Shown here one piece after another: positions 32,571 to 42,327 of a stretch of DNA of 64,000 bases. The first letter of the stretch is position 1, and the number at the start of each line of letters is the position of its first letter. Source of the stretch: Neolewinella marina (GTDB taxonomy: Bacteria; Bacteroidota; Bacteroidia; Chitinophagales; Saprospiraceae). The stretch spans positions 124,001 through 188,000 of the forward strand of contig NZ_PDLO01000001.1 in NCBI RefSeq assembly GCF_002631205.1, in the 5' to 3' direction. The position numbers and the translations under genes are program-made. The notes under the pieces are model-generated. The model was not told where the DNA came from and did no database searches. It saw only the letters and a list, made by a program, of their open reading frames with translations.

Positions 32571-33986
32571 TCAGCCGCCAGTTCCGGGTAATACGTAGGT
32601 AGCTACTGCGCCGGCCGGCAACCGGGTGGCCAGCTGCCGGTCGCCGAGATCCAGGGTGAATTCCTCCTCCCCTTCCCCGTTGTTCAGGACGATCACCACC
32701 ACCTCCCCCGACGGGGTACGGTAGGCTACGTTGGGCAGGATTTCCGGTTCCGAGGAGGCGATCCGTACCGATGCCGGCGGCACGAAGCGGCTGGCGTGGG
32801 CAATGACGTAGTAGGCCGTATTCCGGTGGACGCGCTGCCCGTCGATGGTCAGGGCACCCAGGCAGCGGGTGCAGCCGCCCTCGGTGTGGGGATCCTGGTT
32901 GGCGTCGGCGGCGAGGTTCCATTCCAGTACCGTTTCGCACCAGTTGCGGGGGGCACCGATGAGGAGTTCTCGTACGTGCCATTTCAGGTCGCCCGCGAAG
33001 TCGCCGGGGGCACCGATCCACTGCTCGGTAAAGTACAGGTGTTTGTCGGGATAGGCCTCGTGCACCTGGGTCAGGTTCCCGATCTCCCCGCCTTAGAGGT
33101 GGAAGGCGGATCCGTCCACGTAGGGGCGGGCCCGATCGTCGGCCAGCACCGTCAGGGGATAATCCGGCCGGTCGGCGTTGTGGTCGTAGATCACGATACG
33201 GGTGTCGAGACCGGCGGCGGCGAAGGCGGGTCCCAGGTGTTCCCCGACGAAGGTCGCCTGGGCTTCGGCCTCCATCAGCAGGCTTGGGTTGTTGCCGGGA
33301 TGAAGGGGTTCATTCTGCACGGTGACGGCGTCGATGGTTATTCCCTCCGCCGCCATCTCCCGAACGTAGCGCACGAAGTAGCGGGCGTAAGCCGGATAAT
33401 GCCGGGGCAACAAGCTCCCGCCCTTCGAGCTGCCGTTATCCTTCATCCACACCGGCGGCGACCAGGGTGAGGCCATCAACCGGATAGCTGGATTGACCTC
33501 CAGAATCTCTTTAAGTACAGGAATGAGGTGGCGGCGATCGGGGTCCAGCGAAAAATGTACCATCTCCGGATCCGTCTGTCCGGCGGGAAGGTCATTGTAA
33601 GAGAAAACCTCCGCGTCCAGGTCGGAAGCGCCCAGGCTGAGGCGGAGGTAGCTGATGCCGATGGCCGCTCCGGTACGGCCGAACAATTCCTGCAGCAACT
33701 CCCGGCGTTGGTCGGTGGGTAGGGCGTGGATGAGTTCGGCGCTGCCCCCGGTAAGGGTAAAGCCGAAGCCCTGCATCGCCTGGAAGCTGCGGTCGGGCTC
33801 CAGGACGATCCGGTGCCCTTCGTCACTTCCCGACTCGGTCGATGACAGTGGCTCGAAGGACAGCAGCCGCGCGCTGTCGGCGGTCGTTACGTAACCATGG
33901 GCCTGGGGGACCGACGACTCAGAGGGCACGGGGCCACAACCGAAGAGGCAGGAGGCCAGGGCCAGGAGGGGGAGCAGAATTTTCAT
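32571..33986 (-). pseudogene. GH30 glycosidase interrupted by an in-frame stop
   Basis: Encodes a family 30 glycoside hydrolase (glucosylceramidase/endo-glucosidase type) with a lipoprotein signal (ASCLFGCG near 11-18). One TAA at 33093-33095, codon 298 of 472, breaks a frame that is otherwise open and conserved on both sides: SAFHL before it and GGEIGNLTQV after it. The family has Tyr at this place (HLYGG), so one base change (TAC or TAT to TAA) explains it. The acid/base Glu226 in VTVQNEP is before the stop, but the nucleophile Glu321 in YFTEQW is after it, so the truncated product should be inactive. A base-calling error or stop read-through cannot be ruled out. Confidence 0.85.
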
Positions 33987-34080
33987 GGACACAAGGTAGC
34001 GGAAGGCCGCCGGCCCTGCCGCCCCGCGGTTTCCTATTTTTACCACCACAGTCCCCGCTTCCGGCGGAGGAACACCCGCC

Positions 34081-35979
34081 ATGCCCACGCCCACCGACAT
34101 TCTGCAACAATACTGGGGCTACCCCGCCTTCCGCCCCCTGCAGGCGGACATCATCGACAGTGTGCTCCAGGGGCAGGACACCCTGGCGCTCCTGCCCACC
34201 GGCGGGGGGAAAAGCATCTGTTTCCAGGTGCCGGGATTGATGCTGGAAGGAGTTACCCTGGTCGTTTCTCCCCTCATTGCCCTGATGAAGGACCAGGTGC
34301 GGCAGTTGCGGAAGCGGGGCATTGTGGCGGACGCCGTCTACAGCGGCATGCGCAACGCCGACATCGATCGCGTCCTCGACAATGCGGTGTACGGCAACAC
34401 GAAGTTCCTGTACCTTAGCCCCGAGCGGTTGCTCACCGACCTGGCCCGCGAACGGATCCGGCGGATGCCGCTGGCCCTGGTAGCCGTGGATGAGGCGCAC
34501 TGCATCAGCCAGTGGGGCTACGACTTCCGCCCCCCCTACCTGCGCATCGCCGAGCTGAGGGAACTCCACCCCACCGTCCCCTTCATTGCCGTCACGGCTA
34601 CGGCCACCCCCACCGTGGTGGAGGACATCCAGGAAAAGCTCGAGTTCCGGGCCCGACGCGACCTGTTCCAGCAGAGCTTTTCCCGGGAGAACCTCGCCTA
34701 CGTGGTCCGCCGGCCCGCCAGCAAGGAGCAGCAACTCCTGGAGGTGCTGAACGGTGTAAAGGGGACGGCCATCGTCTACGTACGCAGTCGTGGCCTCACC
34801 AAGGAAATCGCCCACAAGCTCACCCGCCGGGGCATTCCGGCGGCGGCCTACCACGCGGGCCTTGAAGGAGAGGAGAAGGACAAGCGACAGGAGGCCTGGC
34901 TAGAGGGGCGGCTGAGGGTCATGGTGGCCACCAACGCCTTCGGGATGGGGATCGACAAGCCCGACGTCCGGACGGTCATCCACTACGGCCCGCCGGACAG
35001 TCCGGAAGCCTACTTCCAGGAGGCCGGCCGCGGCGGCCGCGATGGTAAGCCAGCCTACGGCGTCATGCTCTACCACTCCTCCGACGGGGAGCGGCTGATC
35101 CAGCACTGGGAGGCGAGCTACCCACCTATTCCTGAGATCAAACGCCTGTACCGGGCCCTGGGCAGTTACCTCCAGCTGGCCGTTGGCGGTGGCAAGGGAG
35201 AGGTGTACGATTTCGATCTCGGCAGCTTCGGCAAGCGCTTCGGCTTCGACGTCCGCCAGGCCTACAGCGGACTGAAGGCCCTGGAACAGGCGGGCTACGT
35301 AATGCTCACCGACGATATTGAGCAGCCGGCGCAGTTGCAGTTCCTCATCGGCAAGGAAAGACTCTACGACTACCAGATCAAGCACCCCCAGACCAACAAA
35401 CTGGTCAAGTCCATCCTGCGGACCACCCAGGGCGCCTTTCTAAATCCCGTCCAGCTGCGGGAGGGCGCCCTGGCGAACTTCCTTAAAATAAGCCTGGAGG
35501 AACTGCGGCGTACCTTCCTGAAGATGAAGGGGGAAGGCATCATTGACTACACCCCCGAGCGCTCCGGGCCCCAGCTCGTATTCGTCGAGGAGCGCATCGA
35601 CCCCGACAACCTCCGCATCGACGAGCGGCAGTACCGCTTTCTGAGGGACCGCGCCCGCCACCGCATCGACACCATGATCGGCTACTGCGAAAGGGACGAC
35701 CAGTGTCGGTCGCAGCGGCTGCTGCACTACTTCGGGGAATCCGAAGCCCCCGAATGCGGACTGTGCGACGTGTGCCGCCGCCGCAAAATTCCGCCGCCGG
35801 ACTGCCGGCAGGTCCTCTCCAGGGTCACCGAACTGCTGACCGCCCGGGGCAACTTGTCCGTTCCCGAACTGCTGAAGGCCTTCCCCACCCTGGCCCAGCC
35901 GGAAATCTCCGGCATCCTGCAGGATCTCATCAATGAAGGACTGCTCGTCAAGCAGGCCGATAGCCTACGCCTGCCTTGA
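34081..35979 (+). CDS. recQ: RecQ DNA helicase
   Basis: ATP-dependent 3'-5' DNA helicase for recombination and fork repair, 632 residues. Helicase motifs in order are ALLPTGGGKSICFQVPG (about 34-50), AVDEAHCISQWGYDFRP (about 134-150), VTATATP (about 170-176) and GRGGRDGKPAYG (about 315-326). The zinc-binding region has Cys in GYCERDDQCRS and CGLCDVC (about 535-565), and a winged-helix end follows; the HRDC domain is not evident. The ATG at 34081 begins the standard N-terminus. The glycosyltransferase gene starts in a TTGA overlap at 35976-35979. Confidence 0.94.
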   Translation: MPTPTDILQQYWGYPAFRPLQADIIDSVLQGQDTLALLPTGGGKSICFQVPGLMLEGVTLVVSPLIALMKDQVRQLRKRGIVADAVYSGMRNADIDRVLDNAVYGNTKFLYLSPERLLTDLARERIRRMPLALVAVDEAHCISQWGYDFRPPYLRIAELRELHPTVPFIAVTATATPTVVEDIQEKLEFRARRDLFQQSFSRENLAYVVRRPASKEQQLLEVLNGVKGTAIVYVRSRGLTKEIAHKLTRRGIPAAAYHAGLEGEEKDKRQEAWLEGRLRVMVATNAFGMGIDKPDVRTVIHYGPPDSPEAYFQEAGRGGRDGKPAYGVMLYHSSDGERLIQHWEASYPPIPEIKRLYRALGSYLQLAVGGGKGEVYDFDLGSFGKRFGFDVRQAYSGLKALEQAGYVMLTDDIEQPAQLQFLIGKERLYDYQIKHPQTNKLVKSILRTTQGAFLNPVQLREGALANFLKISLEELRRTFLKMKGEGIIDYTPERSGPQLVFVEERIDPDNLRIDERQYRFLRDRARHRIDTMIGYCERDDQCRSQRLLHYFGESEAPECGLCDVCRRRKIPPPDCRQVLSRVTELLTARGNLSVPELLKAFPTLAQPEISGILQDLINEGLLVKQADSLRLP

Positions 35980-37067
35980 GGATCATCTGCACCGTCACCA
36001 ACGACCTCTCCCACGACCAGCGGATGCACCGCATCTGCGGCAGTCTGCAGGCCGCCGGGCATACCGTTACCCTGGTCGGACGGGTACTGCCCAACAGCCC
36101 CCCCCTCACCCCCCGTCCCTACCAACAGCACCGGATCAGTTGTCGCACCCTGCGCGGCAAACGATTCTATGTCGAATACAACCTCCGCCTGTGGGGGCAG
36201 CTGCGCCGGTGGGACTTCGACGTCATCTGCGCAGCGGACCTGGACACCCTCCCGGCCGGCGTAATCCTGGCGGGCATCAGCCGCAAGCTGGTCTATGATG
36301 CCCACGAGTGGTTCAGCGAGACCCCGGAAGTATACCACCGCCCCCTGGTACGCGGATTCTGGCGCGGTCTGGGGCGGGCCCTGGTCCCATTCACCGACGC
36401 CCGCTACACCGTCGGGCCCAAACTGGCGGAAGCCCTGGAAAAAGACTACGGGCGGCCCTTCGAGGTGATCCGGAACCTGCCACAAAAGCAAGCGGATTCG
36501 TTTTCGGAAAATACTGGAGGAGTAATCCTTTACCAAGGCATGCTGAATCCCGGACGGGGACTGGAACAGGCCATCGGTGCCCTTCCCCTGCTGCCCGACT
36601 GCCGGTTGTGGATCGTGGGTTCGGGGCCCGAGCGGGGGCGGCTGGAAGCCCTCGCTGAGCGCGAGGGCGTGGCCGATCGAGTCTGGTTTGCAGGTTTCCG
36701 CCCCCCGGAGGAGTTGCCCGAATTGACAAAGCAGTCCTGGCTGGGCCTCAACCTGTTGGAGGGCAGCAGTCCCAGTTATTATTACAGTCTGGCGAACAAG
36801 AGCCTGGATTACCTACAGGCTGGTTTGCCAAGTGTGCAAATGGACTACCCGGAATACCGGGCGCTGCACGAACGGTACCACTGCTTTGTGCTGCTGGAGG
36901 AACTCACGGCACCCGCGCTCGCCGCCCGAATACGCCAACTATGGGATGCTCCTGCAGCCTATGACCAACTGCGGGAGAACTGCCGTGCGGCCGCCCGGGA
37001 ACTGTGCTGGGAACGGGAAGAAGCCCGTCTCCTGGCGATTTACGCGGCCCTGGAGGAGCGCGGCTAG
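35976..37067 (+). CDS. Glycosyltransferase (GT4-like)
   Basis: Predicted GT-B fold glycosyltransferase of 363 residues. The N-terminal domain opens IICTVTNDLSHDQRMHRIC, and the C-terminal donor-binding part has VILYQGMLNPGRGLEQAIGA near 184-203, LWIVGSGPERGRLE near 214-227 and EGSSPSYYYSLANKSLDYLQ near 266-285 (E-x7-E like region). The TTG start at 35976 overlaps the recQ stop, so translation is probably coupled. Acceptor and sugar unknown; a cell-surface glycan role is usual. Its stop shares CTAG (37064-37067) with the convergent RNase D gene. Confidence 0.85.
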   Translation: MRIICTVTNDLSHDQRMHRICGSLQAAGHTVTLVGRVLPNSPPLTPRPYQQHRISCRTLRGKRFYVEYNLRLWGQLRRWDFDVICAADLDTLPAGVILAGISRKLVYDAHEWFSETPEVYHRPLVRGFWRGLGRALVPFTDARYTVGPKLAEALEKDYGRPFEVIRNLPQKQADSFSENTGGVILYQGMLNPGRGLEQAIGALPLLPDCRLWIVGSGPERGRLEALAEREGVADRVWFAGFRPPEELPELTKQSWLGLNLLEGSSPSYYYSLANKSLDYLQAGLPSVQMDYPEYRALHERYHCFVLLEELTAPALAARIRQLWDAPAAYDQLRENCRAAARELCWEREEARLLAIYAALEERG

Positions 37068-38239
37068 TGCGTCAGGCTGATCTTGCCGCCCTCGATCCGG
37101 AGCTGTAGGTTATCGAAGTTCTTGAGCCAGTCGACGAAGTCTTCACCCAGCAATTCCCGCCGCCAGCCGGAACCGAGGATGGACTTGCGGACGGATTCGT
37201 CCTGCTTCATCCGTCGGATGGCGTTGCGGGGCATCACCAGGGCATGGCTGATGTCAGCCTCGTTGGCGCGATACTTCATCAGCAGGTAGAGCAGTTCGAC
37301 GATCATGTCGTCCTCCTCGTCGTCCTGGGTACTGCGCTGGATGCCCTTCACGATTTTGAGCTCCTCGGGGGTGGCGGGCTTTTCGTACATCTCCACGAAG
37401 AGGTCGCCGTAGCGGCTCACCGTCTTGCCGGGCAGGCGGCGATTCTCCTGCATGCTCTGCTTGCCGCCCTTGACGCCGCGGACGAGCTGTCCGATGATCT
37501 TGCTGGAGAGGATCATCTCCTTGCTGTAATTCTTCTTTTCGGCCTGGGCGCGCCGCCACTCAAATAACCGGAGCAGGAATACCCGTTCCTGGGTACGGCT
37601 GGAGCGGGCGATGTTGCTGTTGAGCAGCTCGTGGTTCGGGTCGCGGTAGTAGTAGTCTTCTTCGGTCATGAGGGCGCATTCCTCCAGGGCCCAGTCCAGG
37701 CGTCCGTTGGCCTTCAATTTGCCGGTGATGGTATCGTAGAGTTCCCGCAGGTAAAGGACGTCGGTCAGGGCGTACTTGATCTGCTTTTCGCTCATCGGCC
37801 GCTTGGCCCAGTCGGTGACGGCGTAGCCCTTGCCCACCTTCTCCCCTACTTCGGCCTCCACCAGCTTGGCGAAGCTCGTTGGGTACCGGTGGCCACAGAA
37901 GGCGGCCGCGACCTGGGTATCGAAGACATTGGCCGGAATCGTGCCGTAGGCCCGGTACAGCAGCCGGTAGTCGTTGTCGCCCGCGTGGGTGATCTTGACG
38001 ATGTCGGGGTTCTCGAGCAGTCGCAGGAAGGGCGTCAGGTCGGTGACCTTGATCGGATCCAGGAGGAAGTATCCGTCGCGGGTACTGATCTGGATCAGGC
38101 ACAGCAGGGTCTGGTAGCGCTTTTCGCCGATGAATTCGGTGTCGAAGCCCATCCACTGGATGCCTGCGCACTGTTCGAAGAAAGAATCCAGGCCATCCTG
38201 GGAATCAATGAGGGTGTAGTCGATACCGGCAACGGTCAT
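37064..38239 (-). CDS. rnd: Ribonuclease D
   Basis: 3'-5' exoribonuclease that trims tRNA precursors and other small RNAs, 391 residues. DEDDy motifs are FDTEFIGEKRYQTLLCLIQ near 31-49, THAGDNDYRLLYRAYG near 85-100 and YALTDVLYLRELYD near 156-169. HRDC domain(s) follow (about 205-380). The ATG at 38239 is used (MTVAGIDYTLID); the longer frame to 38296 adds 19 residues unlike the family. It is divergent from the AsmA-like gene, with 110 bases between. Confidence 0.93.
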   Translation of the reverse strand: MTVAGIDYTLIDSQDGLDSFFEQCAGIQWMGFDTEFIGEKRYQTLLCLIQISTRDGYFLLDPIKVTDLTPFLRLLENPDIVKITHAGDNDYRLLYRAYGTIPANVFDTQVAAAFCGHRYPTSFAKLVEAEVGEKVGKGYAVTDWAKRPMSEKQIKYALTDVLYLRELYDTITGKLKANGRLDWALEECALMTEEDYYYRDPNHELLNSNIARSSRTQERVFLLRLFEWRRAQAEKKNYSKEMILSSKIIGQLVRGVKGGKQSMQENRRLPGKTVSRYGDLFVEMYEKPATPEELKIVKGIQRSTQDDEEDDMIVELLYLLMKYRANEADISHALVMPRNAIRRMKQDESVRKSILGSGWRRELLGEDFVDWLKNFDNLQLRIEGGKISLTH

Positions 38240-38349
38240 GGGCGTGATCTGGTGTTTTCTGAACAAAAATGGTGGCGTAAGGTAAGGCATTACCACAACA
38301 GCGGGCCAACCGGCCCGGTCCTGAAGCGTTTTCGTTTAAACCCAGCATT

Positions 38350-41300
38350 ATGACCCTCGCCAAGCGTATCCTCATCGGCCTAGCCATCTTTCTCGTAGTT
38401 GTGATAGGCGTGCTCTTCCTGGCTCCCGTCATTTTTAAAGATGAAATCGTGGCCAACGTGAAGTCGGCCCTGAACGAGTCCCTCGAGGCGGAAGTAGATT
38501 TCGCGGACGCGAACGTGAGTTTCTTGCGCAGCTTCCCCGATATCGCCCTGACCGTCGACCAGTACCACATTGTGGGCATCGACACCTTTGCGGGCCTCCC
38601 CCTCGTCAGCGGTGAGCAGGCGCGGATCGATCTGGGTTTCTGGTCGGTCATCGCCGGCGACGGCAACTACAACATCGACGCCGTTCAGCTTGACCGCCCC
38701 GACGTCAACCTGCTGGTGCTTACGCCCGAGCTGGCCAATTACCTTATCGTTCCGGAGGCGGAAACCGCGGGTGCCGAAACCGGGGAGGAAAGCCAGGCGC
38801 TGATTACCCTGGATTACTTCGAGATAAACGACGGTAGGCTGGTCTACGACGATCGTACCACGGAAACTTACGTAAAGCTAACCGGCCTCAACGCCACCGG
38901 AGAGGGGGACTTTACCGCCTCCGTGTTTGACGTGATCACCCAGGCCCGGGCCGATGCCTTTACCCTGCAGCAGGGGGGCATGACTTACCTGGATGAAGTC
39001 AAAATGACCGCCGGCGGTACGGTCAACGTTGACGCCGATAATTTCCGCTACACCTTCACCGACGCCAACGTTACCCTGAACGAACTGGCGCTGGTCATGG
39101 AGGGCAGCATCGACCTGGAGGATAACGATGACATACTCTTCGACCTCGCCTACCGCGCCCCGGCCAACGACTTCCGCCAACTGTGGAGCCTCATCCCCAG
39201 CGCCTACACTGAGGGCTACGAACGCGTCCAAACTTCCGGAACCTTTACCCTTCAGGGCACGGTGAATGGTGCCTACAACGGCGAAACGGAAACCTACCCC
39301 GCCTTCACCGTCAACAGCGAAGTATCCAACGGCAGCGTCCAGTACCCGGGTCGCCCCGTGGGCATCACCGGCATCGACGCCGCCCTGGAGGTAAACAGTC
39401 CCGCCGCCGACCTCGACCGGCTGGTGGTGGCCCTGCCGCGGTTCAACTTCACCCTGGGCGGCGACCCCTTCCGCGGCAGCTTCCGCCTGGCTACTCCCCT
39501 CTCCGACCCCAACGTGGATGCCCGGCTGCAGGGCACCCTGGACCTGGACAAGTGGGCGTCGGCCATCCCCCTGGAAGGCGTGAGCGAACTCGCCGGGCGC
39601 ATCGTAGCCGACATTACCGCCGACGGCGTGCGGCAGAGCGCCCTGGACGCCGGACGCTACGCGGAGGTAAAACTGGCCGGCAACCTCCTCATCAGCAACC
39701 TGGTTTACGACGCCGAAGATTCGCCGCCCGTGCGGATTGCCCAGGCGCGGGCGGAATTCAGTCCCCAATTCGTAGACCTCCAGCAGTTTACCGCCACTTT
39801 TGGTCGCAGCGACTTTTCGGCTTCCGGGCGGATCGACAATATCCTGGCCTATTTCAGCCCGGAGCAAACCATGCGTGGCACGCTCACGGTCCGCTCCAAC
39901 TACTTTGACGCCGAAGAATGGACCCCGGCCACCGCTGAAACCACGGCCACCAGTCCCGCGGAGCTACACGCTGGCCAGGACACCACCCGGCAGGCCGAGG
40001 TCTTCGATCGCTTTGACTTCGACATCGATGCCGAGATCGCAGCCCTCGACTACGGCACCTACCGCCCTACCGACCTGCGCGTCGTGGGCAACGTAAAACC
40101 CAACCGCCTCGACATTCGTACCGCGGCCGCCACCCTGGACGAGAGTTCCTTCACCGCCTCGGGTACGATCAACAACCTCTTCGACTACACCTTTGGGGAG
40201 GGCGTCCTGACCGGCAACCTCGACCTGCGGTCCGGCTTCTTCAACGTAAACGACTTCATGAGCGAGGATGCATCCACGGCAACCGCCCAGGCCAGCTCCG
40301 AAGCTTCCGCGGCGATCCCCGTCCCCCGCAACATCAACCTGGCGGTGAACGTCGCCGCCGACCGGGTGCAGTACACCGACCTGACCATGAACGACGTGGC
40401 CGGCAAACTGGTCGTCCGCGACGGGGCCATCGTGTTCCAGGACGGCCGCGCCAACCTCCTGGGCGGCGCCATGGGCTTCAATGGCGCCTACGATACCGCG
40501 GAGGGGGATCAACCCATTTTCCGCTTCGCCTACGACCTGAAGAACCTTGACTTCAGCCAGGCCTTCAGCGCCCTGAACACCTTTTCGATCCTGGCTCCGG
40601 TGGGCAAATTCATTTCGGGCAACTTCAGCTCAGAGCTGGTCATGGAAGGGCGACTGGGGGATGACCTCCTGCCACAGCTATCCACCATCGACGCCAAGGG
40701 ATTGCTGCGCACCGCCCAGGCCCGCATTGCGTCCTTCAAGCCCCTGCAGGTTATCGGCACCGCCCTGAACGTAAATGAACTGAAGAACAACGCCACCCTG
40801 AAGGACATCATCGCCGCCTTCTCCGTCAATGACGGCAAAGTGACGGTAGATCCGTTCTCCTTCCAGTTGGCGGGCATCAATATGACCCTGGGTGGAACCC
40901 ACGGGCTGGACTCTGACATGGATTACCGGCTGCGGGCGGCCGTCCCCCGCGCCCTGATCGCAGGCAACCTGGTGGCGGGCACCGCTCTGGGCGCCCTGGA
41001 CAAACTGGCCGGGCAGGCGAGCAAATTGGGCCTTAACCTGTCGCCCTCCGACACCCTGAACCTGAACATCGCCCTGACCGGCACCATGTCCAATCCCCGC
41101 GCCGGCATCGACCTGCTCGGCACAGCGGGGGGATCTGGACAGCCCACCCTTGGCGAAACCGCGGTGAACGCCGTCCGCGACCGCCTCAACGAGGAACTTA
41201 GCTCCCGGACCGATTCCCTGCGGGGCATGGCCGAGACCCGCGCCCAGACCTTCCGCGACAGCCTGGCGGCCCAGGCCAATACCCAGGCCCGGCAACTGGA

Positions 41301-41478
41301 GGCCCAGGCCGCCGAACGACTCAAAGGCGCACTGGGCATCAAACGGGATTCCACGGCGACGGCCGCCGACAGCCTCAAGCTGCCAAACGTGGGCAAGGAT
41401 GCCGTGGACGAAGTGAAAAAGGAGCTGGAGAAGTTCAATCCCTTCAAGCGCAAGAAATCTGGGGGCGGGGGCCAATAA
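38350..41478 (+). CDS. AsmA-like large envelope protein
   Basis: Long protein (1042 residues) of the AsmA/YhdP/TamB-related group of bridge-like envelope proteins, anchored by one N-terminal helix (about 4-27) with the rest in the periplasm. The region SLEAEVDFADANVSFLRSFP near 47-67 is the family-typical start; repeated beta segments follow, with AsmA C-terminal-like motifs LRTAQARIASFKPLQVIG near 784-801 and the FSVNDGKVTVDPFSFQLAG segment. The last ~120 residues are helical and charged, including RDRLNEELSSRTDSLRGMAE, and end in a Lys/Gly-rich tail. Such proteins are linked to phospholipid transport or outer-membrane integrity; the exact role here is unknown. Confidence 0.85.
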   Translation: MTLAKRILIGLAIFLVVVIGVLFLAPVIFKDEIVANVKSALNESLEAEVDFADANVSFLRSFPDIALTVDQYHIVGIDTFAGLPLVSGEQARIDLGFWSVIAGDGNYNIDAVQLDRPDVNLLVLTPELANYLIVPEAETAGAETGEESQALITLDYFEINDGRLVYDDRTTETYVKLTGLNATGEGDFTASVFDVITQARADAFTLQQGGMTYLDEVKMTAGGTVNVDADNFRYTFTDANVTLNELALVMEGSIDLEDNDDILFDLAYRAPANDFRQLWSLIPSAYTEGYERVQTSGTFTLQGTVNGAYNGETETYPAFTVNSEVSNGSVQYPGRPVGITGIDAALEVNSPAADLDRLVVALPRFNFTLGGDPFRGSFRLATPLSDPNVDARLQGTLDLDKWASAIPLEGVSELAGRIVADITADGVRQSALDAGRYAEVKLAGNLLISNLVYDAEDSPPVRIAQARAEFSPQFVDLQQFTATFGRSDFSASGRIDNILAYFSPEQTMRGTLTVRSNYFDAEEWTPATAETTATSPAELHAGQDTTRQAEVFDRFDFDIDAEIAALDYGTYRPTDLRVVGNVKPNRLDIRTAAATLDESSFTASGTINNLFDYTFGEGVLTGNLDLRSGFFNVNDFMSEDASTATAQASSEASAAIPVPRNINLAVNVAADRVQYTDLTMNDVAGKLVVRDGAIVFQDGRANLLGGAMGFNGAYDTAEGDQPIFRFAYDLKNLDFSQAFSALNTFSILAPVGKFISGNFSSELVMEGRLGDDLLPQLSTIDAKGLLRTAQARIASFKPLQVIGTALNVNELKNNATLKDIIAAFSVNDGKVTVDPFSFQLAGINMTLGGTHGLDSDMDYRLRAAVPRALIAGNLVAGTALGALDKLAGQASKLGLNLSPSDTLNLNIALTGTMSNPRAGIDLLGTAGGSGQPTLGETAVNAVRDRLNEELSSRTDSLRGMAETRAQTFRDSLAAQANTQARQLEAQAAERLKGALGIKRDSTATAADSLKLPNVGKDAVDEVKKELEKFNPFKRKKSGGGGQ

Positions 41479-41520
41479 CCCGCGGATGATCGGTGGCTCC
41501 CCTACTGCGAGGAGGGCAGC

Positions 41521-41554
41521 GGCTGCGTGGGCGGTTGGGACCGCCCACGCAGCC
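41521..41554 (+). terminator. Perfect 15-bp hairpin after the AsmA-like gene
   Basis: GGCTGCGTGGGCGGT (41521-41535), loop TGGG, then its exact complement (41540-41554). No T-run follows, so it is not a classic intrinsic terminator, but its place 42 bases after the stop suggests transcript-end formation or RNA stability. Confidence 0.5.
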
Positions 41555-41587
41555 GTCCCGGCGGCAGTGACCACTGGGTTTGGGGCA

Positions 41588-41626
41588 TAAAAAAAGCCGT
41601 CACGAACCGGGGTTCGTAACGGCTTT
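41588..41626 (-). terminator. Rho-independent terminator of tRNA-fMet
   Basis: Read on the minus strand: an 8-bp plus 7-bp stem (41593-41600 with 41619-41626; 41602-41608 with 41611-41617) with one mismatch and a 2-base tip, ending in a run of seven T. It begins 7 bases after the tRNA 3' end. Confidence 0.88.
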
Positions 41627-41633
41627 CACCTTG

Positions 41634-41706
<73 letters not shown>

Positions 41707-41743
41707 ATGTTAATTTTTACCACGTTACCATCGTAACGGGCTG

Positions 41744-41773
41744 CAAATATACAAGCACTTTTGAAAACACAAA
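41744..41773 (-). promoter_or_regulatory. Consensus Bacteroidota promoter for tRNA-fMet
   Basis: On the minus strand: TTTG (41773-41770), 18 bases, then TATATTTG (41751-41744). Both the -33 and -7 elements match the Bacteroidota housekeeping consensus. Transcription should start near 41739, about 33 bases before the mature tRNA 5' end. Confidence 0.8.
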
Positions 41774-41795
41774 AGTTCGCTGAAAGTTTTTCAAA

Positions 41796-42131
41796 TTATT
41801 CTTCCGCTTCGGGGGCCAGCTGGATGCGCAGGCCGTCGATTTCCTCGGTGATGCGCAGCTGACATCCCAGTCGGGAGTTGTCTTCCACGAAGAAGGCCTG
41901 GTCGAGCATATCCTCTTCGTCGTCCTTCATTTCCGGGAGCTCCGTATCCGAAAGGATGTAACAGTGGCAGGTGCTGCACAGGGCCATGCCGCCGCAGGTG
42001 CCTTTGACCGGCAGTTCGTAGGCTTTGCAGACTTCCATCACGTTCATGTTCATATCCGTCGGAGCCTCCAGTTCGTGGGCTTCGCCGTGGCGGTCGATGA
42101 CGGTGATGATGATGTTTCCGTTGTCGGGCAT
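41796..42131 (-). CDS. fdx: 2Fe-2S ferredoxin, adrenodoxin type
   Basis: Small electron carrier of 111 residues. Cluster ligands are in GTCGGMALCSTCHC (Cys-x5-Cys-x2-Cys, about 44-57) with the fourth Cys in RLGCQLRI near 89. The spacing is that of adrenodoxin/ISC-type ferredoxins used in Fe-S assembly or with P450s. The ATG at 42131 (MPDNGNIIITVID) gives the family start; a longer frame to 42191 crosses the probable promoter. It is divergent from the SulP gene. No isc genes are adjacent. Confidence 0.92.
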   Translation of the reverse strand: MPDNGNIIITVIDRHGEAHELEAPTDMNMNVMEVCKAYELPVKGTCGGMALCSTCHCYILSDTELPEMKDDEEDMLDQAFFVEDNSRLGCQLRITEEIDGLRIQLAPEAEE

Positions 42132-42231
42132 GGGGTACGCTTTTGCGGCGCGAAGATAAGAACGCCCGGGGGGGACGGTCCGAAAAAGCAACAGCCGTAG
42201 CGAAACCGGCCCTCCGGCAGCGATTTTCCGT

Positions 42232-42239
42232 TATCTTTG
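42232..42239 (+). promoter_or_regulatory. TAnnTTTG -7 element for the SulP gene
   Basis: TATCTTTG at 42232-42239 matches consensus. Transcription near 42244 would give a leader of about 84 bases before the ATG at 42328. The leader contains a 32-codon frame starting at 42272 that overlaps the SulP start in another frame. Confidence 0.5.
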
Positions 42240-42327
42240 CGGCTTCTTAGCCGGGGGGCTGTCGATCAAACATGAAAATTCCACTACCTCATGACCGCGG
42301 GTCGTGGGACAAGCCACCATTCTCCTC

